DNA of 64,000 bases from Stieleria varia. GTDB lineage: Bacteria > Planctomycetota > Planctomycetia > Pirellulales > Pirellulaceae. The notes below the pieces were generated by a model. That model had not been told where the DNA came from. It searched no databases and saw nothing but the letters and a program-made list of their open reading frames with translations. This document shows, in pieces, positions 1 through 8,319 of the stretch. Every line of letters starts with the position of its first letter. The stretch's first letter is position 1. The DNA is taken from the NCBI RefSeq assembly GCF_038443385.1, contig NZ_CP151726.1, positions 1,736,001 through 1,800,000 of the forward strand, read 5' to 3'. A program made the position numbers and the translations under genes.

Positions 1-2
1 CA

Positions 3-1265
3 CTGAACAAAGTGATGGGAGGCAGCGCGTTGGGTGCCGATATGGTTCAGAACGTGAACGACTATTGGTTCATTTCCGATCTGGACATCATGAACCTGAG
101 GCCGAAATGGGAAGCCGGATACGCGACCCTGAAACAACCTGTTGACGCGGAGACTCTGGCAGGCAAGGTGGACGGTTACGTCGACGACATCGCGGGCAAC
201 AAAATCGTTTGGGCGCCAAGTCAGACTTATTTTGTCCCAGGCAAAGAAAACCGCTTGGGCGTTCTTCGTCCCGCGGATCGATCGCTGTTGTCCAGTTGGT
301 TGCTCTCCAGCGGCAATCCCACGTTCTCCGAGTTCCTGCGTGCTCAAACCAAGCAGCCGGAGGGCTATTTGTCTTTGATGCTGGCCTTTGAGCTGGAAAA
401 CGCGTTCTCACCCATTCCGTTGGGCGAGAAACTCAAGGATTTCCAGTCGCTGAAAGCTCAGTCGCCCGAGACGGTGGGGCGAATTCTGGCGTCCATCAAG
501 GGCGTCAGTATCATCGTCGGCCGCAATGGCCTGAACGAGTGCATCGTCAAAGCTGAGTTTGCTCAATCACCGGCCAGCCTGAAACCGATTGCCAACGAAC
601 TGTTCGCGGAAATGATCAGCCGAAATGGCACTGCGGCGCCGGAGGTATTGACGTGGAGCGTCGATGCGAACGAAACCTCATTGGCCATGAAGGGGCCGAT
701 CACAGAAGAAACCCTCAGTGGTGTCCTGGGAATCTTTAGCCTGCAAGGCAAGGCTGCAAGAGCCGGTTTGTCTTTCAAGGACAGCGACAGCGCGAACCGA
801 ACCAAGGAACAACAGACCGGATATCGCTCCAAATACTACTTCGACCAAGTCAACACGATCGTCGAACAGACTCGCAAGCATAAATCGCAAACCACCGGCG
901 CTCTGGCGAAATGGAACGACCAACGCGCTCGTCAGATCGATGAACTGCCAACGCTGAATGTCGATCCCGACATGATTCAGTACGGATCCAATGTCGCCGA
1001 GTTGTTGCGAGGCAACGCCTTGACCGTTCGTCAAGGCAATGTTGAGGCCGGCAAGGCCAAAGCGACCCAAGGGTTGAATCGCGGGTACAACGGTTACTAC
1101 GGTTACGGCTACGACGCCAATTCCGTTGCCGCCAATCAAAACGTGACATCAGCCTACGCACGTGGAAACGCTTACGCGAATTATCAGGAAATCCTGAACC
1201 AGATTGACCAAATGACCGCAGATCTGCGTCGAGGAATGACGCAAAAGTATCAAATGCAGTTCTAA
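3..1265 (+). CDS. Hypothetical protein, 5' end outside the window
   Basis: The frame is open to the left edge, with Leu-Asn-Lys codons before the first GTG (12) and ATG (15), so the real start probably lies upstream. At least 420 residues are visible. I recognise no catalytic motif. The middle of the protein looks like a mixed alpha/beta fold. Near the C-terminus there is a short Gly/Tyr-rich stretch (GYNGYYGYGY, around 1092-1121), followed by an Asn/Ala-rich stretch and a probable helical tail (QIDQMTADLRRGMTQKY). No membrane segment is visible in this part, and a signal peptide cannot be judged. The next gene is convergent, so the operon partner, if any, is upstream. That it is coding is supported by uninterrupted length and codon use like the neighbours. 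Function unknown. Confidence 0.75.
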   Translation: MNKVMGGSALGADMVQNVNDYWFISDLDIMNLRPKWEAGYATLKQPVDAETLAGKVDGYVDDIAGNKIVWAPSQTYFVPGKENRLGVLRPADRSLLSSWLLSSGNPTFSEFLRAQTKQPEGYLSLMLAFELENAFSPIPLGEKLKDFQSLKAQSPETVGRILASIKGVSIIVGRNGLNECIVKAEFAQSPASLKPIANELFAEMISRNGTAAPEVLTWSVDANETSLAMKGPITEETLSGVLGIFSLQGKAARAGLSFKDSDSANRTKEQQTGYRSKYYFDQVNTIVEQTRKHKSQTTGALAKWNDQRARQIDELPTLNVDPDMIQYGSNVAELLRGNALTVRQGNVEAGKAKATQGLNRGYNGYYGYGYDANSVAANQNVTSAYARGNAYANYQEILNQIDQMTADLRRGMTQKYQMQF

Positions 1266-1326
1266 CGATGCGATCAGTAGGTGTCTCACGTTGATGCGGC
1301 TGAATTCTGAAATGAATCAGACTGGA

Positions 1327-1349
1327 GCGGCTGAAGCCTGTACTCCAAC
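1327..1349 (+). repeat. Dispersed 23-bp repeat, copy 1
   Basis: The sequence GCGGCTGAAGCCTG-N-ACTCCAAC occurs three times in the window: here (N=T), at 24289-24311 (N=C) and at 25149-25171 (N=A). This copy lies between two convergent genes (ends at 1265 and 1371). It contains the short palindrome GGCTGAAGCC. The variable base at a fixed position suggests a mobile or recurring short element. Function unknown. Confidence 0.7.
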
Positions 1350-1370
1350 ATAGATTCGTTTCAGCGGTGA

Positions 1371-2117
1371 TCAAGCGGTTGCGGAATCCTGTGGTTCGAT
1401 CACGGCTGCGGCAAAGCCTTGGTAGGCTTCCCAAACTTGCCGAGCCATCGAGTCGGGAAATACGTGAAATGCTCCCGATTGGATGGCATCAAAGATCCCG
1501 TCGGCAACCAAGGACGGCGGCTCTGCGATCTCCGTCAGCCCGGCTTCGCCGGCCATGTCCGTGTCGATTGGGCCTGGATGAACACTGATCACCTGAGTGC
1601 CTTGATCTGCCAATTTCTCCCTCAGTGCTTGGGTGATCGAATAGCTGGCGGCTTTGGACGCTGCGTACGTCGCGAAGTCGGCGAACGATCGGACCGATGC
1701 GACAGAGTTGAGCTGCACCAGCACACCGCCGCCTTGTTGTTTCAGGTTGGGTGCAAAGGCTTGCGCGATGCGGATCAAACCGGACACATTGACGTTGATC
1801 TCATCATTGAGCGTCTCAATGGCTCCCTCTGACAGGAGTTCCGACGGACGGATGATACCGGCATTGTTGATCACGATGTCGACATCGGTCGCCGATGCGG
1901 CCGCGTCAACGATCGACTGTGGGTCATTCAAGTCAGCTCGAATGGGAACCACTCGGTCACCGTACTGATCAACCAGGGGTTGGGCGGACGACAGGGTTCG
2001 GACCGCCGCATACACCTTGGCGGCTCCACGCTGTAAAGCTGTTTCCGCGATGACGCGTCCGATTCCACGATTGGCACCGGTGACCAAGACGACTTTGTTT
2101 TCTAGCGATTGAGGCAT
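1371..2117 (-). CDS. SDR family NAD(P)-dependent oxidoreductase
   Basis: A 248-residue classical short-chain dehydrogenase/reductase. The cofactor-binding glycine motif TGANRGIG is at residues 13-20, the NNAG motif at 84-87, the catalytic Ser at about 138, and the YxxxK pair is Y151/K155 in YAASKAA. The following HPGPIDTDM segment is the usual cofactor/substrate loop after the active site. These are the hallmarks of a soluble, cytoplasmic Rossmann-fold enzyme that reduces a carbonyl or oxidises an alcohol with NAD(P)(H). The substrate cannot be told from sequence. ATG start, size normal for the family. It is convergent with the gene at the left edge and appears monocistronic. Confidence 0.93.
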   Translation of the reverse strand: MPQSLENKVVLVTGANRGIGRVIAETALQRGAAKVYAAVRTLSSAQPLVDQYGDRVVPIRADLNDPQSIVDAAASATDVDIVINNAGIIRPSELLSEGAIETLNDEINVNVSGLIRIAQAFAPNLKQQGGGVLVQLNSVASVRSFADFATYAASKAASYSITQALREKLADQGTQVISVHPGPIDTDMAGEAGLTEIAEPPSLVADGIFDAIQSGAFHVFPDSMARQVWEAYQGFAAAVIEPQDSATA

Positions 2118-2461
2118 CTGTAGAGTCCTGACGGGAGTTTTGCGTTTGGTGATGACGTTCTTTCGAAACCGTCATTGTGGCATACCCGAACGAGGAAACG
2201 GTCTAACAGAGAAAATAAGATTTTTGTTGCTGCTCTGGCGTTACGCAGGGTTTTATGGGGATTTCACGTAGAGAGACCGTCTGCTGACAAAGCGGGCACG
2301 GTCATTGCGAATAGGACCAAGGGGACGTAGACGACTGATGGGACCGACCCAGAATTGCCAATGACCGATAGACGATGATCGCTCTGGAAGAATTTTTCCT
2401 TAAGCCGCAGGAACCGGTTAGAATAAATTCATCAAATCCTCTGACACCCGATTAACGATCG
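2118..2461. other. Intergenic region between divergent genes
   Basis: 344 bases separating the SDR gene (minus) from the small membrane protein (plus). I see no gene. A TAGAAT box at 2419-2424 is a possible -10 element for the rightward gene, but no good -35 stands 17 bases upstream, so this is weak. Confidence 0.4.
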
Positions 2462-2899
2462 ATGTGTCACCTGTTACCCCTTGTGCGGACTGTCTCAATG
2501 CGCCTGCCAAAATGGATTTGGAAGACCAACATCGCGGGAACGGTTGCGGTTTTCAACATGCTGGTTATCGCCGCTTGTGCGATCGCCCACATGACCATGT
2601 TTCCGGATGGCGTCGTCCGCGTTGATACCGAACCTCAGTGGAAACTCTCCGTTTCCGATGCAATGGGTTGGGTGGTCGTTGCATTCACATTTCCATTCGG
2701 ATGGTTTGTCGAAATGATTACGGGAGGAGTTAGCAAGCCGCCGATCTTTGCTCCGTTTTATGTTCCTGTAAACGCCTACCTTTGGGGTGCTTTTGCATCT
2801 CGTTTCCAACTCCGCGAAGTTGCTCCAGAAGAAACTGCTGTTCCAGAGGAGACTGCTCGCAGTTCGGAGCGTGCCTACTTCGAAGACTCGCAACATTGA
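2462..2899 (+). CDS. Small membrane protein, function unknown
   Basis: A 145-residue protein with one clear membrane segment near the N-terminus (GTVAVFNMLVIAACAIAH) and a second hydrophobic stretch in the middle (MGWVVVAFTFPFGWFVEMI). A third, weaker one (APFYVPVNAYLWGAFAS) comes before an acidic, Glu-rich tail. This suggests two or three passes. The start could be the ATG at 2462 or the ATG at 2498 (MRLPKW); the second puts a basic patch directly before the first membrane segment, as is usual. I recognise no family. The gene stands alone, with the next gene (another small membrane protein, same strand) about 110 bases on. Confidence 0.6.
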   Translation: MCHLLPLVRTVSMRLPKWIWKTNIAGTVAVFNMLVIAACAIAHMTMFPDGVVRVDTEPQWKLSVSDAMGWVVVAFTFPFGWFVEMITGGVSKPPIFAPFYVPVNAYLWGAFASRFQLREVAPEETAVPEETARSSERAYFEDSQH

Positions 2900-3009
2900 T
2901 TACGTGCTAGGCATTTCGGCACTGCAGGCATGTTTGGTGGCGCGGGCTGCACATGATACCATTGCCATAATCCCATTACGCTAGCTCCGTTGGGTGACGC
3001 AGGGTTAAC

Positions 3010-3549
3010 ATGAACGACACTCGACTTAGACCCACCTATCGCCTGAAGACGCTCTTCCGGGTTACCGGGATCGTCGCTGTGCTTTTCGCACTCTACGTTG
3101 CATGGGATAGCGCAATGGACAGGATCTTCGACGACTTTTTGGTCGGTGAAACTGGTCCAGTGACATCCGTTGACGATTGGCCGCGTCCCCTGAAGACGCT
3201 CGCCGAAGAGACATCAATGATCTCGGCTGACGACATCCGAATCCACTGCCTTTGCCAAGGGTTCGACCCAGAGTACGTTTGGAAAATGCCCTGCGACGAC
3301 GATTCGTTCGCCGAGATCGAATCACGATGGCACCTGACCGCGATTTCGAAACCTGACACTCACATTTACCGTGGTTATAGCCACAACTCTGGAATCGCCA
3401 CTCCGGATTGGTGGAAACCGACTGACCTAAAACACATCTCTTATTATGCGTGTCCGCAGGTCTTGGGCGGGCACAAAGGCAATCGGTTTCAAGTTGCCTA
3501 TCATGCTGAAACGGACACCTTGTTTGTTCACTACTGGTTCAATTTCTAG
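3010..3549 (+). CDS. Hypothetical protein with N-terminal membrane anchor
   Basis: A 179-residue protein. A basic N-terminus (RLRPTYRLKTLFR) precedes one hydrophobic segment (VTGIVAVLFALYVAW, about residues 23-37), and the rest is soluble. The RLKTLF-hydrophobic pattern is common at the N-termini of planctomycete anchored proteins. The soluble part has several Cys (HCLCQG, MPCDDD, YACPQ), which could form disulfides outside the membrane, and ends in TLFVHYWFNF. No enzyme motif is recognised. ATG start. It follows the previous small membrane protein on the same strand, but the 110-base gap makes co-transcription only possible, not shown. Confidence 0.65.
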   Translation: MNDTRLRPTYRLKTLFRVTGIVAVLFALYVAWDSAMDRIFDDFLVGETGPVTSVDDWPRPLKTLAEETSMISADDIRIHCLCQGFDPEYVWKMPCDDDSFAEIESRWHLTAISKPDTHIYRGYSHNSGIATPDWWKPTDLKHISYYACPQVLGGHKGNRFQVAYHAETDTLFVHYWFNF

Positions 3550-3850
3550 CGTCGCTAAAAATGGTGTTCGTTCTGGGAGCTCGGGGTAACACCGTTTTGA
3601 CTGCCGAAGTCATCAAAGTGAACAAGGGTGGCTGATGGGACAGCAAGTTGATGTAAGGGTGATCAATGGAACGGAGCGGGCGAATAGGAGCAACTAAATA
3701 CTGCGAAGTGGGAGCTTCGATGAGCCGGCAACAGGTGCTCGGCTATCGCGGAAAGGTGTCGTGCGAGTTTGCCCGCGATCGGCGGCAGCCTGCGGCATGG
3801 GGGACTTGCTAGAATGATGGCCTTGATTCTCATTTTTCCGAGGTTGGCCA
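3550..3850. other. Intergenic region, nothing identified apart from a weak promoter
   Basis: 301 bases before the small lipoprotein gene. No open frame with coding features and no strong hairpin. The only notable element is the extended -10 listed separately. Confidence 0.4.
3807..3815 (+). promoter_or_regulatory. Candidate extended -10 promoter for the lipoprotein gene
   Basis: TGC-TAGAAT (TGn plus a near-consensus -10 hexamer) lies 35 bases before the ATG at 3851. No convincing -35 box is present, as allowed for extended -10 promoters. Motif match only. Confidence 0.3.
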
Positions 3851-4033
3851 ATGGCACGCTACTTTTCGCCGATTTGGATCGCAATTTTCGTGCTGGCGAT
3901 CCCTGGTCTGACGGGTTGTTCAGACAGCAGTCCGCGTCAGGTCGAGGAAACGTCTGAGTACAGTTTCGACGACGTCGCTGAGCGACTTCAAGCCGAGGAA
4001 GATGACTCATCCGAGAAACAAGACGGTGACTGA
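3851..4033 (+). CDS. Short lipoprotein, function unknown
   Basis: A 60-residue protein with a clear type II signal peptide: hydrophobic core IWIAIFVLAIPG and lipobox LTGC, so Cys23 would be lipidated and only about 38 residues remain. The mature part is Ser-rich, then strongly acidic (EEDDSSEKQDGD). The Asp after the lipid Cys is Ser-Asp (CSDSS); sorting rules in planctomycetes are not known well enough to place it in the inner or outer membrane. It is upstream of the DUF1559 gene on the same strand. In planctomycetes small lipoproteins are often found beside DUF1559 genes, which suggests a functional link (inference). Confidence 0.75.
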   Translation: MARYFSPIWIAIFVLAIPGLTGCSDSSPRQVEETSEYSFDDVAERLQAEEDDSSEKQDGD

Positions 4034-4103
4034 AGCGACACGTCCGTTGTGGTACGACGGTTGAGATTCTGATGCGTCACACTATCTGGTGGTTAAGACT
4101 GTG

Positions 4104-5354
4104 ATGAAAGTTTTCTGGACGATAGACCAACGGACTTCGCGACGAGTAGGACGGCTGCGGCAGGCGGGATTTACGCTTGTTGAACTGCTGGTCGTGATCG
4201 CGATCATCGGGATTCTGGTGGGACTGTTGTTGCCAGCCGTGCAGGCGGCTCGCGAGGCCGCGAGGCGAATGAGCTGCAGCAACAACTTCAAACAGATCGG
4301 ATTGGGACTGCAAAACTACCACATCAATTACAAACAACTGCCCGTTCATGGTGTGGGACCGACCAACGAAAACATGAACTCCACCACCGCCGCGATTCTC
4401 AACGACGGCACGGGGTTCACGCGGTTGGAGCTTTCGTATCTTGTCGGCTTGCTGCCCTTCATCGAACAACAAGCCCTGTGGGAAACGATCAGCAACCCAC
4501 TGGTGGAAACCGATGGAGATCGTTGGCCGGCGTTCGGACCGCGTCCGACGGTCGGTTCCTACCCTCCGTGGGCGGCCGATATCCCGACCTATCGTTGTCC
4601 GAGTGACCCCGGGTTTGGGCTTCCCGGACTCGGACGGACCAACTACGCCTGCTGCACCGGCGATGCGTTTTACGACGCTGAGGAAGGCGCAACGATCTTT
4701 GTGAGTGGTCGCTGGCGATACGAAACGGACTCCCGTCAGATGGAACGCGTTCGGGGAGGGATGCGAGGCGCCTATGTTCCGCGCAAGTCGATGAAATTCC
4801 GAGACTTCCTCGACGGCCTGTCCAATACGATCATGGCTGGCGAAATCATCTCTAGCTTGGGTGATCGTGACAAACGCAGCGTCAGCTTTACGAATGCGAA
4901 GGGTGGTTTCCAGCAAGTCGCGGACAATCCCAAGCGGTGCGAGGAACTCGGGTACATCGACCCACAACGCCCGCGGTTTTGGACCGATGCGGCCAACGTT
5001 ACTTTCGGGCAACGAGGTCATCGCTGGGCGGATTTTCACACCTTGCAGTCTCAGATGAACACGATCTTGCCTCCCAACGCCGAAGTCTGTCTGGTCGGCA
5101 GCAGTGATACCTACGGATATGCACCGCCCAGTAGTCAACACAGCGGCGGTGTTCATGTGTTGATGAGTGACGGGGCGATTAAATTCATCACGGACTCGAT
5201 CGAAGCAGGCAATTCGCATGCTCCGACGATCTATTTCAGAGCGTTGACGAGCGAGTACATCAGCGCGACACCGGTGGGTTCGATGAGCCCGTACGGTCTA
5301 TGGGGTGCGCTGGGAACGCGTGCGTCGAGCGAAGTCATCGACGAAGAATTCTGA
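4104..5354 (+). CDS. DUF1559 domain-containing protein (type II pseudopilin-like)
   Basis: A 416-residue protein. A basic leader (residues 1-20) precedes the prepilin motif GFTLVELLVVIAIIGIL: the peptidase would cut after Gly and the Glu at +5 is present. The hydrophobic helix continues to LLPAVQAAREAARR. The segment after it (CSNNFKQIGLGLQNYH) and the C-terminal HSGGVHVLMSDGAIKFI block are signatures of DUF1559 (SBP_bac_10-like), a family greatly expanded in planctomycetes. The protein is expected to be an envelope-anchored pseudopilin-like component; proposed roles in fibre or uptake structures are inference. ATG 4104 was chosen because it gives a normal leader; a GTG at 4089 in the same frame is the alternative. 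Confidence 0.93.
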   Translation: MKVFWTIDQRTSRRVGRLRQAGFTLVELLVVIAIIGILVGLLLPAVQAAREAARRMSCSNNFKQIGLGLQNYHINYKQLPVHGVGPTNENMNSTTAAILNDGTGFTRLELSYLVGLLPFIEQQALWETISNPLVETDGDRWPAFGPRPTVGSYPPWAADIPTYRCPSDPGFGLPGLGRTNYACCTGDAFYDAEEGATIFVSGRWRYETDSRQMERVRGGMRGAYVPRKSMKFRDFLDGLSNTIMAGEIISSLGDRDKRSVSFTNAKGGFQQVADNPKRCEELGYIDPQRPRFWTDAANVTFGQRGHRWADFHTLQSQMNTILPPNAEVCLVGSSDTYGYAPPSSQHSGGVHVLMSDGAIKFITDSIEAGNSHAPTIYFRALTSEYISATPVGSMSPYGLWGALGTRASSEVIDEEF

Positions 5355-5369
5355 TCGCTCGTGAATGTT

Positions 5370-5490
5370 TTAGTGGTCTGGGACAACTTATTATTAGGGT
5401 AGTGGATCTTGTTAAAGATCCTGTAGCGGTGGGATCTTTGGCAAGATCCACTACGTTAAACCCTAACTTTTAGCTGTCCCAGATCACTAG
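5370..5490. repeat. Long palindromic element (MITE- or REP-like hairpin)
   Basis: An imperfect inverted repeat of about 121 bases. The outer arms (5370-5399 and 5461-5490) share TCTGGGACA and TTAGGG cores, and the inner arms pair TAGTGGATCTTG-NN-AAAGATCC (5400-5421) with its complement near 5431-5454. The whole element sits between the convergent ends of the DUF1559 gene (5354) and the kinase gene (5507). It could act as a two-way terminator, but its size and nested arms fit a non-autonomous repeat better. The variable bases in the arms are often paired changes. Confidence 0.7.
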
Positions 5491-5506
5491 AGCGATCGGT
5501 GGCGGG

Positions 5507-7780
5507 TCAAACTTTTGTTTGTAGGGTTTCCGTCAGGCCGGTGGAGCGAGTGGTCGCGGCGGTCTGCTGTGGAACTGCACGTTGCTTGCCTGTTCTGCGA
5601 ACGAAGTACCACAGGAACAAGATGATCAACAGCACCGACAGCACCGCGGTGGCTCCTTCCCACAAGAGTTCCGATTGCATCGCGCCCACCGGCGCGAAGA
5701 CTTTCGCCAATCGGTATTGAACCAGAACCATCAGGCTGGCTTTGGAATCTCCCGGCCGTCGTTCGGTTCCCAAGTCGTCCGCAGCGGGCAAGGCCACGGG
5801 CTCCATCGCGACGAGCCAGTTGCCCGCATAGTTCTCTGAATCATCGCCGCTGGAAACGGGGTCCACGTAGTCGATGTCGCCACCGGCAACGAGTTTGTCC
5901 ATCGTCTTATGTTGCACTCGATAGACTTGCCCCTTGTGCTCGATCCCGGTCGCCAAGCGTTCTTCGAGATAGGGATGTTGCAATATGGTTCCACGCAAGG
6001 GCCCCTGACGAGCCTCCACCAATGCAGCGATCAGGTTGGCGCCCTCGCCTCCCTGCAGCAAATCAAACTTACCCAAGTTGGTCGTGACGACGAACACGGC
6101 ATCGGGCTCAGCATCTTCGTCAACCTCTTCGTCATCTGCTTTGATCAATTCGCCGTTCTCGCCGATGTAGATGGGCAGGCTAACGGCCACTTTCCAAATC
6201 CCCGTTGCATCGCTGGAGAACGCGGAGGAAAGGTGTGTGTATTTCAGCGGTTCCACCGACTCGATCGGCGTGTCCTTGGGCAGATCGTTGGGCAATGCGT
6301 GAAAGTAAGTCCGGTAGGCAAAGTTGCGCCCCGCACTGCTTTTCTCACGGGTGACCGGATTGGCGTACGCGATGCTGAGAATCGTTCCATTCTTGTCGGT
6401 CACGAACATCGAGTCCAACTCGGGGCGACGCACGCCTGCGGGGATATCGACGTATCGCTGCAAGCGTTGTTGCAAGAAGTCTTCCATCGCTTGACGAGCC
6501 GGCACATCGAGCAGCGTTTCGCGGACGTCGGTGAGCTCGTACGCTTTCTCGGGCGTTCCTGCTGCAACGAGTTTCTCACGCATCTGGGTGGCTTGCGGGT
6601 CGTCGAGCAAATGACGTAGCGTTTGGATGAAATCGCCGCGACTGGATTCCGTTTTGCACATTCGGAAGTAACGCTCCAGCTCTCCTTCCAACGTTCGAGC
6701 CGCGAAGCGTGCGGTCAAGAGATTGCTGCCGTACGCTTCGTCACGCAATGCTTGACGTGTTTTGTCGCCTGCGTATGCAACCGTCCGACTGGCAAACCAG
6801 CTTGCCGCGGCCAACAGGATCAGCGGTCCGATCAGACCGAGCACCATCAATGGTCGTCGGGACCTGGCGCGTTCTCGCTCATCGAGATCCTGCAAGATCT
6901 CTTGAACGTTGGCGTAACGATTCGTCGGTTCAAAGGCTAGGCAACGCGAGATGATTCGCGTCAATGTGCGATCGACACCTGTTTGCTTGAGTTGTTCGCT
7001 CGGCGGACTGCTTTCTTGAATCGCTTGTCGGTATCGGGCCAAGCGTTTGGGCAGTGAACCGGCGGTGTCGAGCTGATCGACTACTTTTTCGTCACGATAA
7101 GGTGGTTTGCCGGTCAGCATCCGATACAGAATGGCGCCCGCGGCATAGACGTCCCAGCTCGAATCGGGTGTGGACTCCAGGTCGGCTTGTTCGGGTGCCA
7201 TGTAGAACAGCGTGCCCAAGGCGGGCGTCTGATCGTGCGTCATCCGACTTTGACCGAAGTCGGCCAAGCGGGGTTCGTTGTCGTCGTCCAGCAACACGTT
7301 GGCGGGTTTCAAGTCACAGTGCAGGACGCCCTTGCTGTGACAGTGGTTCAATCCGACGCAAATCTTGTGAAACAATTCGACGGCTTCCGCGATCGGTAAC
7401 TGTTCTCGGTGGGACAGCATCTCCTCCAGAGAACCGCCCGTGACCAATTCCATCACGTAGTATGGCGGGTCGGATTCCCAGCCGACCTCCAGGACTTGGA
7501 CCACGTGTCGGTCGGCGGAGAGCTGGACGAGACTCTTGACCTCGTGGCTCAGCAATGACCAGTTGACGCCGCCTCGGTGCAGGAAAAATTTCACCGCGAT
7601 CGGACGTCCGGTATTCAGATCTCGACCCGTCCAAACCTGGCCAAAGGCACCTGACCCGAGAAAGCGTTCCAGGCGGTACCCGGGCACTTCTGCCGGAGGC
7701 GTCGTGGCTTGCATGGACAGTTTTTGACTGGCCGATTGCGCGACGGGCGACTGTTGTTGAGTCAGATCCTCGTTACTCAC
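5507..7780 (-). CDS. Membrane Ser/Thr protein kinase with extracytoplasmic sensor domain
   Basis: A 757-residue protein with a GTG start. The kinase domain spans about residues 35-300: P-loop LGSGAFGQV (41-49), Lys64 in AVKFF, catalytic loop HCDLKPAN (154-161) and DFG (174-176), then APE (195-197). The Arg of HRD is replaced by Cys, so this is a non-RD kinase, which is usual where activation-loop phosphorylation is not needed. A membrane helix (LMVLGLIGPLILLAAASWFA, 311-330) leads to a roughly 370-residue extracytoplasmic region resembling a double-Cache sensor (for example SMFVTDKNGTILSIAYANP). A second helix (AVLSVLLIILFLWYFV) near 710 is followed by a short basic tail. It probably senses a small ligand outside and signals inside; the targets are unknown. 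Transcribed toward the DUF1559 gene. Confidence 0.9.
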   Translation of the reverse strand: MSNEDLTQQQSPVAQSASQKLSMQATTPPAEVPGYRLERFLGSGAFGQVWTGRDLNTGRPIAVKFFLHRGGVNWSLLSHEVKSLVQLSADRHVVQVLEVGWESDPPYYVMELVTGGSLEEMLSHREQLPIAEAVELFHKICVGLNHCHSKGVLHCDLKPANVLLDDDNEPRLADFGQSRMTHDQTPALGTLFYMAPEQADLESTPDSSWDVYAAGAILYRMLTGKPPYRDEKVVDQLDTAGSLPKRLARYRQAIQESSPPSEQLKQTGVDRTLTRIISRCLAFEPTNRYANVQEILQDLDERERARSRRPLMVLGLIGPLILLAAASWFASRTVAYAGDKTRQALRDEAYGSNLLTARFAARTLEGELERYFRMCKTESSRGDFIQTLRHLLDDPQATQMREKLVAAGTPEKAYELTDVRETLLDVPARQAMEDFLQQRLQRYVDIPAGVRRPELDSMFVTDKNGTILSIAYANPVTREKSSAGRNFAYRTYFHALPNDLPKDTPIESVEPLKYTHLSSAFSSDATGIWKVAVSLPIYIGENGELIKADDEEVDEDAEPDAVFVVTTNLGKFDLLQGGEGANLIAALVEARQGPLRGTILQHPYLEERLATGIEHKGQVYRVQHKTMDKLVAGGDIDYVDPVSSGDDSENYAGNWLVAMEPVALPAADDLGTERRPGDSKASLMVLVQYRLAKVFAPVGAMQSELLWEGATAVLSVLLIILFLWYFVRRTGKQRAVPQQTAATTRSTGLTETLQTKV

Positions 7781-8319
7781 AGACTTTTCTGCTCCGTCGT
7801 ATGTTCAATGTTGAGTCCACCGGAGTGGGCAATCAAGTGGATCGGCAGCGAGTGGATGGATCGCAAGCGATGCACACCTGCAAAAAGCTCGAATGGGCAT
7901 TGTCTCGTCACCCTGATTCCAGGATAGCGGCTTGTCTATCAATTGTAACGAACAACCGCCCGTTCTCCTTCCCCAACCCTCAATGAAATTTGAGGGGATT
8001 TTTGACAGAAAGCTTGCTGACTGGAGGCGTAAGAACCGGACGCTATCGCGTGGCGGCTGACAGGCGCAGTCTGTTGCGTGCCAATCCGTGCAGGCCGTTT
8101 CGTGCAAACGCGTTGCAAAAAAATCATTTCGTCATATGGATAATCCGGGATAAAGTCGTGTGCATCATGTGGCGGGGCAAAACATCCGACGGCCTCGACA
8201 CTTTGGGGCCGATTGAAAGTAGAATCCGATTGCCATCTCGTCATGCGCACTTGCTGCAAACTCTGTCTGGGTCGGACACGATTGGCACGCTTTCCATCCC
8301 CAACCCCCCCTCAAATTTC
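7781..8319. other. Intergenic region between divergent kinase and amidohydrolase genes
   Basis: 539 bases with no convincing gene. The frame of the amidohydrolase is open back to 7990, but the signal peptide begins at 8320, so the upstream part is taken as untranslated. It holds one small hairpin (7977-7996), and near the right end (8297-8322) a segment that repeats part of that hairpin in opposite orientation (ATGAAATTTGA at 7984-7994, TCAAATTTCAT at 8311-8321). Confidence 0.5.
7977..7996 (+). terminator. Short hairpin followed by a T run, role unclear
   Basis: The stem CCCTCAA/TTGAGGG with a 6-base loop is followed by GATTTTTG on the plus strand, which looks like a factor-independent terminator. 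No plus-strand gene ends just upstream, so it may instead be part of a repeat or a leader structure. Confidence 0.3.

Noticed and set aside
4077..5219. Minus-strand open frame of 380 codons over the DUF1559 gene
   Set aside because: The plus-strand frame has clear pseudopilin and DUF1559 motifs; the antisense translation has none.
7990..8319. N-terminal extension of the amidohydrolase
   Set aside because: The in-frame upstream part has no ATG with ribosome site and would bury the signal peptide inside the protein.
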